DNA of 30,429 bases from Georgenia sp. (GTDB lineage Bacteria; Actinomycetota; Actinomycetes; Actinomycetales; Actinomycetaceae), in contig DAHVRG010000112.1 of assembly GCA_027322565.1 (NCBI GenBank), positions 1 through 30,429 of the forward strand. Reading direction: 5' to 3'. Below are positions 17,878 through 24,903 of this stretch, one piece after another. How positions within the stretch are numbered: the stretch's first letter is position 1; the number at the start of each line of letters is the position of its first letter. A model generated the notes under the pieces. That model had not been told where the DNA came from. It did no database searches and worked only from the letters and a program-made list of their open reading frames with translations. The translations under genes were made by a program, and so were the position numbers.

Positions 17878-18282
17878 ATGAGCGCAAACCTGCCCATCGC
17901 GTCCGGCTCCTTCGGTGACGACCCCACCCTGACCTTCCCCGACACCCCGGCCCCCGACGGCCTCCAGGTGGCGGTCCTCGAGGCGGGGGACGGGCCGGCC
18001 GTCGAGGCGGGGGACACGATCGTCGTCAACTACCACGGCCAGATCTGGGGTGGTGGCGTCTTCGACAGCTCCTTCGCGCGGGGCCAGACCATCGCCTTCC
18101 CCATCGGGACGGGCATGGTCATCGCCGGCTGGGACGACGGCCTCGTCGGCAAGGCGATCGGCTCCCGCGTGCTGCTGTCCATCCCGCCGGAGCACGGCTA
18201 CGGCCCCCGCGGCGTGCCCCAGGCCGGGATCGGCGGCGAGGACACGCTCGTCTTCGTCGTCGACATCGTCGGGGTGGAGTAG
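17878..18282 (+). CDS. FKBP-type peptidyl-prolyl cis-trans isomerase
   Basis: This 134-aa protein is a single FKBP domain without signal peptide. It should speed cis-trans isomerisation of X-Pro bonds and help cytoplasmic folding. The hallmark segments are GDTIVVNYHGQIWGGGVFDSSF, FPIGTGMVIAGWDDGLVGKAIGSRVLLSIPPEHGYG and the last strand DTLVFVVDIVGV. The active-site Tyr/Asp/Trp positions (NYHG, FDSS, AGWDDGL) are present. The 35-residue lead-in (SGSFGDDPTLTFPDTPAPDGLQVAVLEAGDGPAV) is the usual actinobacterial form. The ATG at 17878 is preferred over longer in-frame readings because of the -10 box at 17864. A hairpin follows at 18290. Confidence 0.93.
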   Translation: MSANLPIASGSFGDDPTLTFPDTPAPDGLQVAVLEAGDGPAVEAGDTIVVNYHGQIWGGGVFDSSFARGQTIAFPIGTGMVIAGWDDGLVGKAIGSRVLLSIPPEHGYGPRGVPQAGIGGEDTLVFVVDIVGVE

Positions 18283-18289
18283 CCCCGGG

Positions 18290-18311
18290 GCCCGACGCAC
18301 GGGGGTCGGGC
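18290..18311 (+). terminator. Hairpin after the FKBP gene
   Basis: GCCCGAC (18290-18296) and GTCGGGC (18305-18311) form a 7-bp perfect stem with an 8-nt loop, seven bases after the stop. There is no U-tract. It separates the housekeeping side from the LacI-controlled island. Confidence 0.6.
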
Positions 18312-18324
18312 GCCACGGGACTCG

Positions 18325-18338
18325 TGCAACCGCTTGCA
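18325..18338. promoter_or_regulatory. LacI-type operator O1 (hydroxyacid dehydrogenase promoter)
   Basis: TGCAACCGCTTGCA has the arms TGCAA/TTGCA around CCGC with a central CG, the common LacI/GalR operator form. It overlaps the -35 hexamer of the promoter at 18334-18363. It matches the two sites upstream of the first propeller gene, so the repressor encoded at 23759 is the likely binder. Confidence 0.8.
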
Positions 18339-18363
18339 TTCAGGGCGGGACCCTCCCTAGGCT
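18334..18363 (+). promoter_or_regulatory. Promoter of the hydroxyacid dehydrogenase operon
   Basis: TTGCAT (18334-18339), an 18-bp spacer and TAGGCT (18358-18363) form a good housekeeping-type promoter. Its -35 lies inside operator O1, so repressor binding would block RNA polymerase. Transcription would start near 18370. Confidence 0.65.
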
Positions 18364-18393
18364 GGCGCGGACAGCCGAGCACGAAGGAGTCCG

Positions 18394-19404
18394 ATGGTCG
18401 AGCGCGCCCGAATCTACGCCGCGGTGAGCACCGAGGAGCTCGACCTGCTCTACGCCCCCGCGACCCAGCGGGAGCTCGCCGACCTCGGCGAGCTCGTCGT
18501 CGCCGGCGGGAGCGGCCCGGTGGAGGTTCCGGCAGGCGTCGCCGACGAGTACGACGTCCTCATCACCTCGTGGAGCACCGCGACGTTCCCGCCCGACCGG
18601 CTCCGTGGCTCCCGGCTGCGGCTCGCCGTCCACTCCGCCGGGTCGGTGCGCAAGCTCTTCCCCCGCGAGGTCCTCATGGACGGCACGCTCCGGCTCGCGC
18701 AGGGCGGGTCGGACGCCATGGCCCTGCCGGTCGCGGAGCTGGCCGTCACCCTCACCCTCGCCCTGCTCCGCAACCTGCACACCCACGACCGTGGGCTGCA
18801 GCGCACCCGGGACTGGTTCGCCGGCGGCAACGGCCTGCTCGGCAACGGGATCGCCCACCAGCGGATCGGGGTCGTCGGCCTCAGCCGCACCGGCCGTCAC
18901 TACGTGCGTATGGTCCGCGGCCTGGGAGCGACCGACGTCGTCGCCTACGACCCGTACGCCACGCCCGCAGAAGCCGCCGCCCTGGGGGTCGAGCTCACCG
19001 ACCTGGCCGCGCTGTGCCGCGGCGTCGACGTCCTGGCCGTCCACGCGCCGGCGACACCGGAGACGCGACATCTCGTCAGCCGGGAGATGCTCGCCCTGCT
19101 GCCGGACGGCGCGGTCGTCGTCAACACCGCCCGCTCCGCCGTCGTCGACGAGCCGGCGCTCACCGACGAGCTCGTCGCCGGGCGGCTGCGTGCCGGGCTC
19201 GACGTCTTCGACGAGGAGCCGCTGCCGCCGACCAGCCCCCTTCTCGGGCTGCCCAACGTCATCCTCACCCCGCACGTCGCCGGCGGCACGGTCGAGGCAC
19301 GGTTCGCGCAGGGCGCCACGGTGCTGCGCGAGGTGGCCGGCTTCCTCACCGACGGCACCCTGCGCTTCGAGGTCACCGCGGACGGCTACGACCGGCTGGC
19401 CTGA
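18394..19404 (+). CDS. D-2-hydroxyacid dehydrogenase family protein
   Basis: This 336-aa NAD(P)-dependent oxidoreductase interconverts a 2-hydroxy acid and a 2-keto acid. The Rossmann domain covers about 105-295. The dinucleotide loop is IGVVGLSRTGRHYV (158-171), with Ser where most family members have the second Gly (GxGxxG). The catalytic residues are Arg247 (VNTARSAVVDE), Glu275 (DVFDEEPL) and His294 (LTPHVAGG). The N-terminal part is the flavodoxin-like substrate domain (YDVLITSWSTATFP). AAGGAG lies four bases before the ATG. It starts the operon under operator O1, and the next gene begins one base after its stop, so it should work with the enolase-superfamily protein on a sugar acid. The substrate is not known. 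Confidence 0.9.
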   Translation: MVERARIYAAVSTEELDLLYAPATQRELADLGELVVAGGSGPVEVPAGVADEYDVLITSWSTATFPPDRLRGSRLRLAVHSAGSVRKLFPREVLMDGTLRLAQGGSDAMALPVAELAVTLTLALLRNLHTHDRGLQRTRDWFAGGNGLLGNGIAHQRIGVVGLSRTGRHYVRMVRGLGATDVVAYDPYATPAEAAALGVELTDLAALCRGVDVLAVHAPATPETRHLVSREMLALLPDGAVVVNTARSAVVDEPALTDELVAGRLRAGLDVFDEEPLPPTSPLLGLPNVILTPHVAGGTVEARFAQGATVLREVAGFLTDGTLRFEVTADGYDRLA

Positions 19405-19405
19405 C

Positions 19406-20707
19406 GTGTACGACACCGACATCAGGGCGCGGGACGCCGTCGTCGCCTTCCGCGAGGTGCGGCTCGCCCGCCCCTTCGTCATCAGCGGCCGGCCGATCGA
19501 CTTCTTCACCATCGCCGAGGTGACCCTCGACGTTGAGACCCGTCACGGGCGGCGGGCCCGCGGCCACGGACAGAGCGTCCTGTCGGTGCCCTGGGCCTGG
19601 CCGCACGGCGACCTGCCCGTGCCGGCCCGTGACGAGGTGCTGCGCACGCTGGTGCGCCGGTACGTCGAGGCCGCGCTCGAGGCCCCGTGCGCCGACCCCG
19701 TCGAGACCTGGCGCCGGCTCACCGCCGACCTCGACGGCGTCCTCGCGACCGCGGCGGGCCCGGGCGCGGAGGCCGTCCCGCGCCTCGCGGGGCTGCTCGC
19801 GGTGGGGGCCGTGGACAACGCGCTGCACGACGCCTGGGGACGGGCGGCGGGCCGCTCCTCGCTCGCCATGGCCACCGCGGACCACCTGGCCCAGGACCTG
19901 TCCTGGCTGGACCCCGGCCTGCGCGGCACCTTCCCCGGCGACGTCCTCGTCGCGCCGCGGCGGCACCTGGCGGTCCAGCACGTCGTCGGTGTCGGGGACC
20001 CGCTGAGCCCGGCCGACGGGCCGGCGGACCTGGAGACCTGGCTGCGCCGGGAGCGCCCGCACCACCTCAAGCTCAAGCTCGTCGGTGCCGACCCGGCCGC
20101 CGACGCCGAGCGGGTGGTGGCGGTCCACGACGTCGCGGCCCGGCACCAGGACCGCGTGGTCCTGGCGCTCGACCCGAACGAGGGCTGCAGCGGCCCGCAG
20201 GTGGCGCTCCGGCTGCTCGAGGAGGTCGCCCGGCTCTCACCGGCGGCCGCCGCGGCGGTGGACTACCTCGAGCAGCCGGTGGCGCGCACGTCCGACCCGG
20301 ACGCGGCGGCCCTGCGAGAGCTGTCCGGACGCGTCCCGACCGTGCTCTACGAGGGCTTCGACCGGCTCACCGGGCTCCTCGACCTGGCCGACCGGGGGTG
20401 GAGCGGCGTCGTGGTCAAGGCGGCGAAGGGCCAGACCGCGGCGCTCGTGGCGGCGACCGTCGCCCGGGCACGCAGTCTGTGGTGTGTGGTGCAGGATCTC
20501 ACCGCCAGCTCCTGGGCGCTGGCCCACTCCGCCCGGCTGGTCGCCGAGCTGCCCCTGACGCGCCGTCATCTCGAGCTCAACAGCCGCCAGTACGCCCCGG
20601 ACTCCAACGCCGACCTCGCGCGGCGGCACCCCGGACTGGTGTCGGTCCGCGACGGGACGGTGACCTACCCCGACGGGGACGGGACAGGGCTCTACGGCTT
20701 CGCGTGA
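19406..20707 (+). CDS. Enolase-superfamily protein (mandelate racemase/muconate cycloisomerase-like)
   Basis: This 433-aa protein has the two-part plan of the enolase superfamily, a capping N-terminal domain and a (beta/alpha)7-beta barrel. Such enzymes remove the proton next to a carboxylate; many relatives are sugar-acid dehydratases. KLK at 222-224 is the KxK base motif, Asp256 (ALDPNEG) and Glu289 (YLEQPV) are metal ligands, and Glu316 or Asp319 (YEGFD) could be the third. Lys338 (VVVKAAKG) is the probable second base. The GTG start begins one base after the previous stop with no clear Shine-Dalgarno, implying coupled translation. The 3' end overlaps the convergent SGNH gene by 16 bp. Dehydration of an aldonate is the likely reaction, by inference from context. 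Confidence 0.82.
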   Translation: MYDTDIRARDAVVAFREVRLARPFVISGRPIDFFTIAEVTLDVETRHGRRARGHGQSVLSVPWAWPHGDLPVPARDEVLRTLVRRYVEAALEAPCADPVETWRRLTADLDGVLATAAGPGAEAVPRLAGLLAVGAVDNALHDAWGRAAGRSSLAMATADHLAQDLSWLDPGLRGTFPGDVLVAPRRHLAVQHVVGVGDPLSPADGPADLETWLRRERPHHLKLKLVGADPAADAERVVAVHDVAARHQDRVVLALDPNEGCSGPQVALRLLEEVARLSPAAAAAVDYLEQPVARTSDPDAAALRELSGRVPTVLYEGFDRLTGLLDLADRGWSGVVVKAAKGQTAALVAATVARARSLWCVVQDLTASSWALAHSARLVAELPLTRRHLELNSRQYAPDSNADLARRHPGLVSVRDGTVTYPDGDGTGLYGFA

Positions 20708-21528
20708 ACGGCCTCCGCGGCCGGCTCCAGCCACCTGAGGACCCGCAGCCGGTCGCGGACGAGCCGGGCGACGAGGTGGTAGCCGACCATGTCGAGGTGG
20801 TTGTGGTCGGCGGAGAGCGACGGCGGCTTGCGTCCGGCGGCCTGCTCGGCACGGTCCTCGGCCGTGGCCGTGAGGCCCGTGCGCTCCCACACGTGGGGCG
20901 CGGTCAGTGGGCCGTTGACGTCGAGGAAGTGGTCGCCGTACTCGGCCTGGAGCGCGGCGTTCGTCGCCTCCACGCGCCGCTGCAGCTCGGCCGGGGACCC
21001 GGTGTTGACGAAGTGCCCGAGGACGAGCACGCGGGTACCGCGCGCCGTGAGCCACCCGGCCGTGGCCCGGGTCCGTCCGACCACGTCCTCGGCGCTGTCC
21101 CCGTGGTGGAGGTCGTTCTTGCCGATCCACAGCAGCGTGTCGTACGCGGCGAGCTGCGGCCCGAGCAGGGAGTGGAACGGCACCGGCCCCGGTACCGCGA
21201 CCGGCGGCCCGGGGGTCTCGCGGGTGAAGACGACCTGCTCGGCGCTCGGGCCCAGCACCCCGCGGACGCCCGCAACCGTCCCGGCGACCGCCCGGAGGGA
21301 CACCGCCTGGAGGTCCAGGACCGAGCGCACGGGCACGCTGCCGGCCGCCGGGAGGACGCCGTCGGGGAGGGTGAGCAGCGGGGGCAGGGCGCCGAGCCGG
21401 GCGGCGGTGTGATGCGACGTCTCACCGCCCTTGCCGAGGTTGCGCAGCTCGCGTCCCGTCCCGTCCAGCGCGACCTCGAGGGCGGGGCCGATCCCCTCCA
21501 TCGACGAGGAGCCCCAGCCGACGATCAC
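20692..21528 (-). CDS. SGNH/GDSL-family hydrolase
   Basis: This 278-aa protein has the four SGNH blocks in order: block I GWGSSSM (5-10) with the nucleophile Ser near 7-9, block II Gly in LGKGGETSHH (31-40), block III IGKND with Asn138, and block V DHNH with Asp241 and His244. These enzymes are esterases, often acting on acetyl groups of carbohydrates. No signal peptide is seen, so it probably works in the cytoplasm. The GTG start overlaps the stop of the lyase gene by four bases (GTGA), and it is the last gene of the three-gene operon. A longer in-frame reading up to 21858 is the shadow of the lyase gene. De-esterification of imported oligosaccharides or sugar acids is the inferred role. Confidence 0.87.
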   Translation of the reverse strand: MIVGWGSSSMEGIGPALEVALDGTGRELRNLGKGGETSHHTAARLGALPPLLTLPDGVLPAAGSVPVRSVLDLQAVSLRAVAGTVAGVRGVLGPSAEQVVFTRETPGPPVAVPGPVPFHSLLGPQLAAYDTLLWIGKNDLHHGDSAEDVVGRTRATAGWLTARGTRVLVLGHFVNTGSPAELQRRVEATNAALQAEYGDHFLDVNGPLTAPHVWERTGLTATAEDRAEQAAGRKPPSLSADHNHLDMVGYHLVARLVRDRLRVLRWLEPAAEAVHAKP

Positions 21529-22556
21529 GCCAGCCACCCGTCCCGGTTGGCAGCGACGAACTCCTCGTCGAGCAGGTCCGGGTAGCGCGCCCGGACGGCG
21601 GCGATGCGCTCGGACTGCCCGGGTGAGAGCACGTCGCGGCCCAGGCAGCGTGCCGTGCGCACCAGGCCCTGCTGGCGCAGGACCTCGTTGACCCCGGGGA
21701 CGCAGCCGGCGAAGTCGTGGTCGACGTCGAACACCGCCGCGTTGACCTCGACGAGCGCGCTCGCCTGCACCATGAGGTCCAGTGGGACGGAGCCCGAGGC
21801 GACGGCGGCGCCTGCCGCAGAGACCAGCTCGACGGCGGCCCGCGTCCCCACGGCCCACTGCCCGAGCAGGCCGCCGGTCGCGCGGACCTCGCGCTCCTCG
21901 CCGTCCACGGTCGCCCGGTACGGGGTGAGGAGGTCGTGGACGATGGCGTCGTCGTTCCCGGTGAGGACGACGACGTCGCGCCAGCGGTCGTGCGCGAGCA
22001 GCGTCTGGACGACGTCACCGGTCCGGTACCGGTCGAAGGGGGCGGTCTTGACCGCGACGACGGACTCGAGGTCGAACAGCGAGCGCCAGTAGCCGCGGCT
22101 CAGGCGCAGCCCGCCCACGGAGTCCTGGAGGTAGAAGCCGATGGTGGGGATGACCTCACCGACGGCAGCGGCGCGTGCGAGGAGCGTCGCCTCGGTGCGC
22201 TCGGTCATGCCCCAGGGGCTGAGCAGGGCCGCCTCGTAGCCGAGCTCGACGGCCAGCTCGGCCTCGGCCACGGCCTGTTCGACGTCCCCGGTGATCCCGG
22301 CGACGAGGACGGGGGAGCGGCCGCTCGCCCGGGCCTCCCCGGCCGCGAGCTCCCACACCTCGCGCAGCGCACCGCGGTCGTCGTGCAGCTCGAACTGGGT
22401 GGTGTGCACGCCGACGGCGAGCCCATGCGCCCCGGCCGCCAGCTGGTAGCGGGTGATGGCGCGCTGCGCACGCAGGTCGACCGCGCCCTGGTCGTCCAGG
22501 GCGAGGGGGTGGGCGGGGATGACGACCCCGCCGGCCAGGCGCTCGTGCAGGCCCAT
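21525..22556 (-). CDS. Dihydrodipicolinate synthase/N-acetylneuraminate lyase family protein
   Basis: This 343-aa TIM-barrel protein belongs to the class I aldolase group that includes DHDPS, NAL and 2-keto-3-deoxy sugar-acid aldolases. The Schiff-base lysine is Lys170 in SVVAVKTAPFDRY, and the conserved Tyr142 is in TIGFYLQ. The GGLLGQWAVGTRAAVEL segment sits at the usual GxG position. The barrel is followed by a longer helical end than the ~300-aa norm (VNEVLRQQGLVRTARCLGRDVLSPGQSERIAAVRARYPDLL). Genes for true lysine synthesis sit with dapB; this one sits in a carbohydrate cluster, so cleavage or dehydration of a keto-deoxy sugar acid is more likely. The ATG shares one base with the epimerase stop (TGATG). 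Confidence 0.88.
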   Translation of the reverse strand: MGLHERLAGGVVIPAHPLALDDQGAVDLRAQRAITRYQLAAGAHGLAVGVHTTQFELHDDRGALREVWELAAGEARASGRSPVLVAGITGDVEQAVAEAELAVELGYEAALLSPWGMTERTEATLLARAAAVGEVIPTIGFYLQDSVGGLRLSRGYWRSLFDLESVVAVKTAPFDRYRTGDVVQTLLAHDRWRDVVVLTGNDDAIVHDLLTPYRATVDGEEREVRATGGLLGQWAVGTRAAVELVSAAGAAVASGSVPLDLMVQASALVEVNAAVFDVDHDFAGCVPGVNEVLRQQGLVRTARCLGRDVLSPGQSERIAAVRARYPDLLDEEFVAANRDGWLA

Positions 22557-23599
22557 CAGAACCTCCCCTCCCGCTGCTGGAACTTCGTCGCCTTGCCGAG
22601 CTGGCGGCCGCCGTCGGCCACCCACCGGCCCACCCAGCGCACGAGGCGGCGGAGCGGCACCGAGGGGTAGCCGTACCGCTCGAGGCACTCGGCGGCGTCG
22701 GACAGGAGGGCGTCGGAGGACTCCTCGCCGACGAGGTCGACCTCCATGCCCATGTCCTCCGCCAGCCAGGTGGCCAGCCGCCGGACGGGCACCGTCTCGG
22801 GCCCGGTGGCGTTGAGGATGTGCGGCGGGGTCGCCGCGAGCTCCAGGGAGCGCAGCGCCCAGGCGTTGACGTCGCCCTGCCACACGACGTTGACCGCCGG
22901 CATCGTGACGTCGACCGGCTCGCCGTCGGCGATCTTCACCGCGATGTCGGCGATGACGCCGTAGCGCAGCTCGCAGGCGTAGTTGAGCCGGAAGATCGTC
23001 GTCGGGGTGTTCCACGTGTGGGCGGCGCTGGTGAAGATGCGTTCGCGCGCCAGGCAGGACTGGGCGTACTCCCCGACCGGCAGCGGCTCGTCGGTCTCCA
23101 CCGAGCCGCCGTAGGAGAGCGGGGCGAGGGGGTAGACGTTGCCGGTGGAGTACACCACCGAGGGCACGCCGCGGTAGCGGTCGGCCACCATGGCCGGCAT
23201 GGCGGCGTTGGACCACCAGGTGCGGTGCTCCTGGCCGGTGGTGCCGAACTTCATCGCGGCGAGGTAGAACATCGCCGCGGCGTCGGGCAGCTCGGCGTAG
23301 GACTCCGGGTCCGCCAGGTCGGCCGACCGGACCACGATCCCGGCCTCCTCCAGCTGCTCCCGGACGGCGGCGTCGGAGAACCGGGAGACGGCGATGACCC
23401 GCGCGCTGGAGCCGACCGCGTCGAGCGCCCGGCGTGCCATGAGGGACATCGAGGGCCCGATCTTCCCGCCGGCGCCGAGGAGGACGATGTCCCCGCCGGC
23501 CGCTGCGAGCGCCTCCCCGACGCCCGGCGTCGGCTCGGACAGGAGCTGGTCGAGTGCCGCCTCGTCCGTCGGCTCGGAGGCGTGGGCGATGGTCGTCAT
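22556..23599 (-). CDS. NAD-dependent epimerase/dehydratase family protein
   Basis: This 347-aa protein has a Rossmann fold starting at about residue 37 (DIVLLGAGGKIGPSMSLMARRAL), after a 35-residue lead. Further SDR landmarks are FYLAAMKFGTTGQEHRTWWSN, VVYSTGNVYP and TTIFRLNYACELRYGV. The usual catalytic YxxxK reads Y-A-Q-S-C in VGEYAQSCLARERIF, so the Lys is absent, and the chemistry may differ from classical sugar epimerases or may be a C=O reduction with another base. GAGGAGAC lies four bases before the ATG. It is first in an operon with the lyase and SGNH hydrolase, driven by the promoter at 23671-23700. The substrate is probably a sugar or sugar acid; this is inference. Confidence 0.88.
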   Translation of the reverse strand: MTTIAHASEPTDEAALDQLLSEPTPGVGEALAAAGGDIVLLGAGGKIGPSMSLMARRALDAVGSSARVIAVSRFSDAAVREQLEEAGIVVRSADLADPESYAELPDAAAMFYLAAMKFGTTGQEHRTWWSNAAMPAMVADRYRGVPSVVYSTGNVYPLAPLSYGGSVETDEPLPVGEYAQSCLARERIFTSAAHTWNTPTTIFRLNYACELRYGVIADIAVKIADGEPVDVTMPAVNVVWQGDVNAWALRSLELAATPPHILNATGPETVPVRRLATWLAEDMGMEVDLVGEESSDALLSDAAECLERYGYPSVPLRRLVRWVGRWVADGGRQLGKATKFQQREGRF

Positions 23600-23646
23600 G
23601 GGGTCTCCTCGGTGAGCGAGCGGTCGGCGTCGGGCGTCCCGGGCGT

Positions 23647-23660
23647 AGAAAAGCATTTCT
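23647..23660. promoter_or_regulatory. Palindrome at the epimerase-operon start site
   Basis: AGAAAAGCATTTCT is a 14-bp inverted repeat (arms AGAAA/TTTCT, one mismatched pair near the centre). It is strikingly AT-rich for this DNA. It lies just downstream of the minus-strand promoter TTGACG-N18-TACCGT, at about +5 to +18. It shares the spacing of the TGCAA-N4-TTGCA sites but not their bases, and its centre is GC instead of CG, so it may serve another regulator. Confidence 0.6.
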
Positions 23661-23670
23661 CGTGCCCCCG

Positions 23671-23700
23671 ACGGTAGGTGAGGCGGCGCGGTGCCGTCAA
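23671..23700 (-). promoter_or_regulatory. Promoter of the epimerase-lyase-SGNH operon
   Basis: On the minus strand TTGACG (23700-23695), an 18-bp spacer and TACCGT (23676-23671) make a near-consensus promoter, the best in the window. Transcription would begin around 23665 and run through the palindrome at 23660-23647. Confidence 0.65.
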
Positions 23701-23746
23701 GGTGCGCCGTCCGGGACCGGTGTCCGGTGCCCGGCAGCAGGGGAGC

Positions 23747-23752
23747 TACGCT
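23747..23752 (+). promoter_or_regulatory. -10 box for a leaderless LacI mRNA
   Basis: TACGCT ends six bases before ATG 23759 with no Shine-Dalgarno. No TGCAA-type site is present here, so the repressor gene does not look autoregulated through that motif. Confidence 0.5.
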
Positions 23753-23758
23753 CGCCGC

Positions 23759-24775
23759 ATGGCCGTCAACCTCAGGGACGTCGCCAAGCGCGCCGGTGTG
23801 TCCGTGCCGACGGCGTCGCGGGTGCTCTCGGGCAGCGACTACCCGGTGCTTCCCGAGCTTCGCCGGCGCGTCGAGGCCGCCGCGCAGGAGCTGGACTACG
23901 TCCCCAACGCCCAGGCACAGGGGCTGCTGCGCGGGAGTGCAGGGACCATCGGCGTCCTCGCCGGTGACGTCGGCGACCCGTACTTCTCCGAGATCGTCAA
24001 CGGCATCCACGCGGTGGCCACCGAGCGGCAGCTGCTCGTGACCATCTGCCACACCGAGCGCGACCCGGAGCGCGAGCTGGCCTACTTCCGGATGCTCCAG
24101 TCCCACCGGGCCAGCGTCGTCATCGTCGCGGGGTCGGGGCTGCAGGACGAGCGCTACCGGGAAGGCATGGCCGCCCGGGCCCGCTCCTTCCGGGCGAACG
24201 GCGGGCGCGTGGTCGCCATCGGCACACCCGTCATCGACGTCGACCGGGTCCTAGTGGACAACGAGGCCGGGGGCCGGGCGCTGGCCGAGCACCTCGTCGG
24301 CCTCGGGCACCGCACCGTCGGCGTGCTCGCCGGCCCCGCGAACGTCGGCTCGACCGCCGAACGTGTCGGCGGCCTGCGCGCGGTGGTCGAGGCGGCCGGC
24401 GGGCGGGTCCGGGTCCGCCACGGGGCCCCGACGCGTGACGACGCGTACACCGGGGCGCGGGAGCTGCTCGCCGCCCACCCCGACGTCACCGCCGTCGTCG
24501 GGTCGGCCGACCAGCTGGCGATCGGGGCGATGGCCTACCTCCACGACCACGGCCGGGCCGTACCCGGTGACGTGTCGGTGGCTGGGTTCAACGACATCGC
24601 CGTTGCGGCCGACCTTCGTCCGCCGCTGACGACCGTGCGCCTGCCGCTGCGCGAGATGGGCGGCGCGGCGCTGGAGGTCGCGCTCGCCCCGGCCCCGGAG
24701 GACGCTCCGGTGGTGCGCAGCTTCGGTGTCGAGCTCGTCGTGCGCGGCTCGACGGCTCCGGTGCGTCCCGAGTAG
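23759..24775 (+). CDS. LacI-family transcriptional repressor
   Basis: This 338-aa regulator has the LacI helix-turn-helix at 4-24 (NLRDVAKRAGVSVPTASRVLSG), the hinge helix near 48-58 (VPNAQAQGLLRG), and a periplasmic-binding-protein-like effector domain from about 62 (TIGVLAGDVGDPYFSEIVNGI). That domain ends with GDVSVAGFNDIAVAADLRPPLTTVRLP. The hinge Leu residues would insert into the central CG of operators like O1-O3. It would bind a sugar or sugar-acid ligand in the cytoplasm. The ATG is chosen because the family N-terminus starts there and a -10 lies six bases upstream. It stands between the divergent epimerase operon and the downstream propeller gene, and three matching operators in this window make it their obvious regulator. 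Confidence 0.93.
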   Translation: MAVNLRDVAKRAGVSVPTASRVLSGSDYPVLPELRRRVEAAAQELDYVPNAQAQGLLRGSAGTIGVLAGDVGDPYFSEIVNGIHAVATERQLLVTICHTERDPERELAYFRMLQSHRASVVIVAGSGLQDERYREGMAARARSFRANGGRVVAIGTPVIDVDRVLVDNEAGGRALAEHLVGLGHRTVGVLAGPANVGSTAERVGGLRAVVEAAGGRVRVRHGAPTRDDAYTGARELLAAHPDVTAVVGSADQLAIGAMAYLHDHGRAVPGDVSVAGFNDIAVAADLRPPLTTVRLPLREMGGAALEVALAPAPEDAPVVRSFGVELVVRGSTAPVRPE

Positions 24776-24815
24776 GCGCGCCGTTCCCCGACCCCGGCGC
24801 GGCCTTCCGCGACCC

Positions 24816-24829
24816 TGCAAGCGGTTGCC
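24816..24829. promoter_or_regulatory. LacI-type operator O2
   Basis: TGCAAGCGGTTGCC carries the TGCAA-N4-TTGC core, with one departure in the last base. It overlaps the -35 TTGCCG of the first propeller promoter, in the same way as O1. Confidence 0.75.
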
Positions 24830-24853
24830 GGAATCGCCCGATCTCGCTAGTGT
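24825..24853 (+). promoter_or_regulatory. Promoter of the first propeller gene
   Basis: TTGCCG (24825-24830), a 17-bp spacer and TAGTGT (24848-24853) form a clear promoter between operators O2 and O3. Transcription would begin near 24860, leaving a leader of about 125 nt. Confidence 0.65.
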
Positions 24854-24868
24854 GCGACGCAGCCATCT

Positions 24869-24882
24869 TGCAAGCGATTGCA
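24869..24882. promoter_or_regulatory. LacI-type operator O3
   Basis: TGCAAGCGATTGCA is a near-perfect palindrome with central CG, at about +9 to +22. Its centre is 53 bp from that of O2, close to five helical turns, so both sites face the same side of the DNA and could be bridged by one repressor tetramer or paired dimers. Confidence 0.8.
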
Positions 24883-24903
24883 GATCCGGTGCTCCGGACC
24901 GAC

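Noticed and set aside
22556..24106. Longer epimerase reading starting 507 bp upstream
   Set aside because: The extension runs through the promoter and antisense to lacI; the ATG at 23599 has a good Shine-Dalgarno and the Rossmann fold begins soon after.
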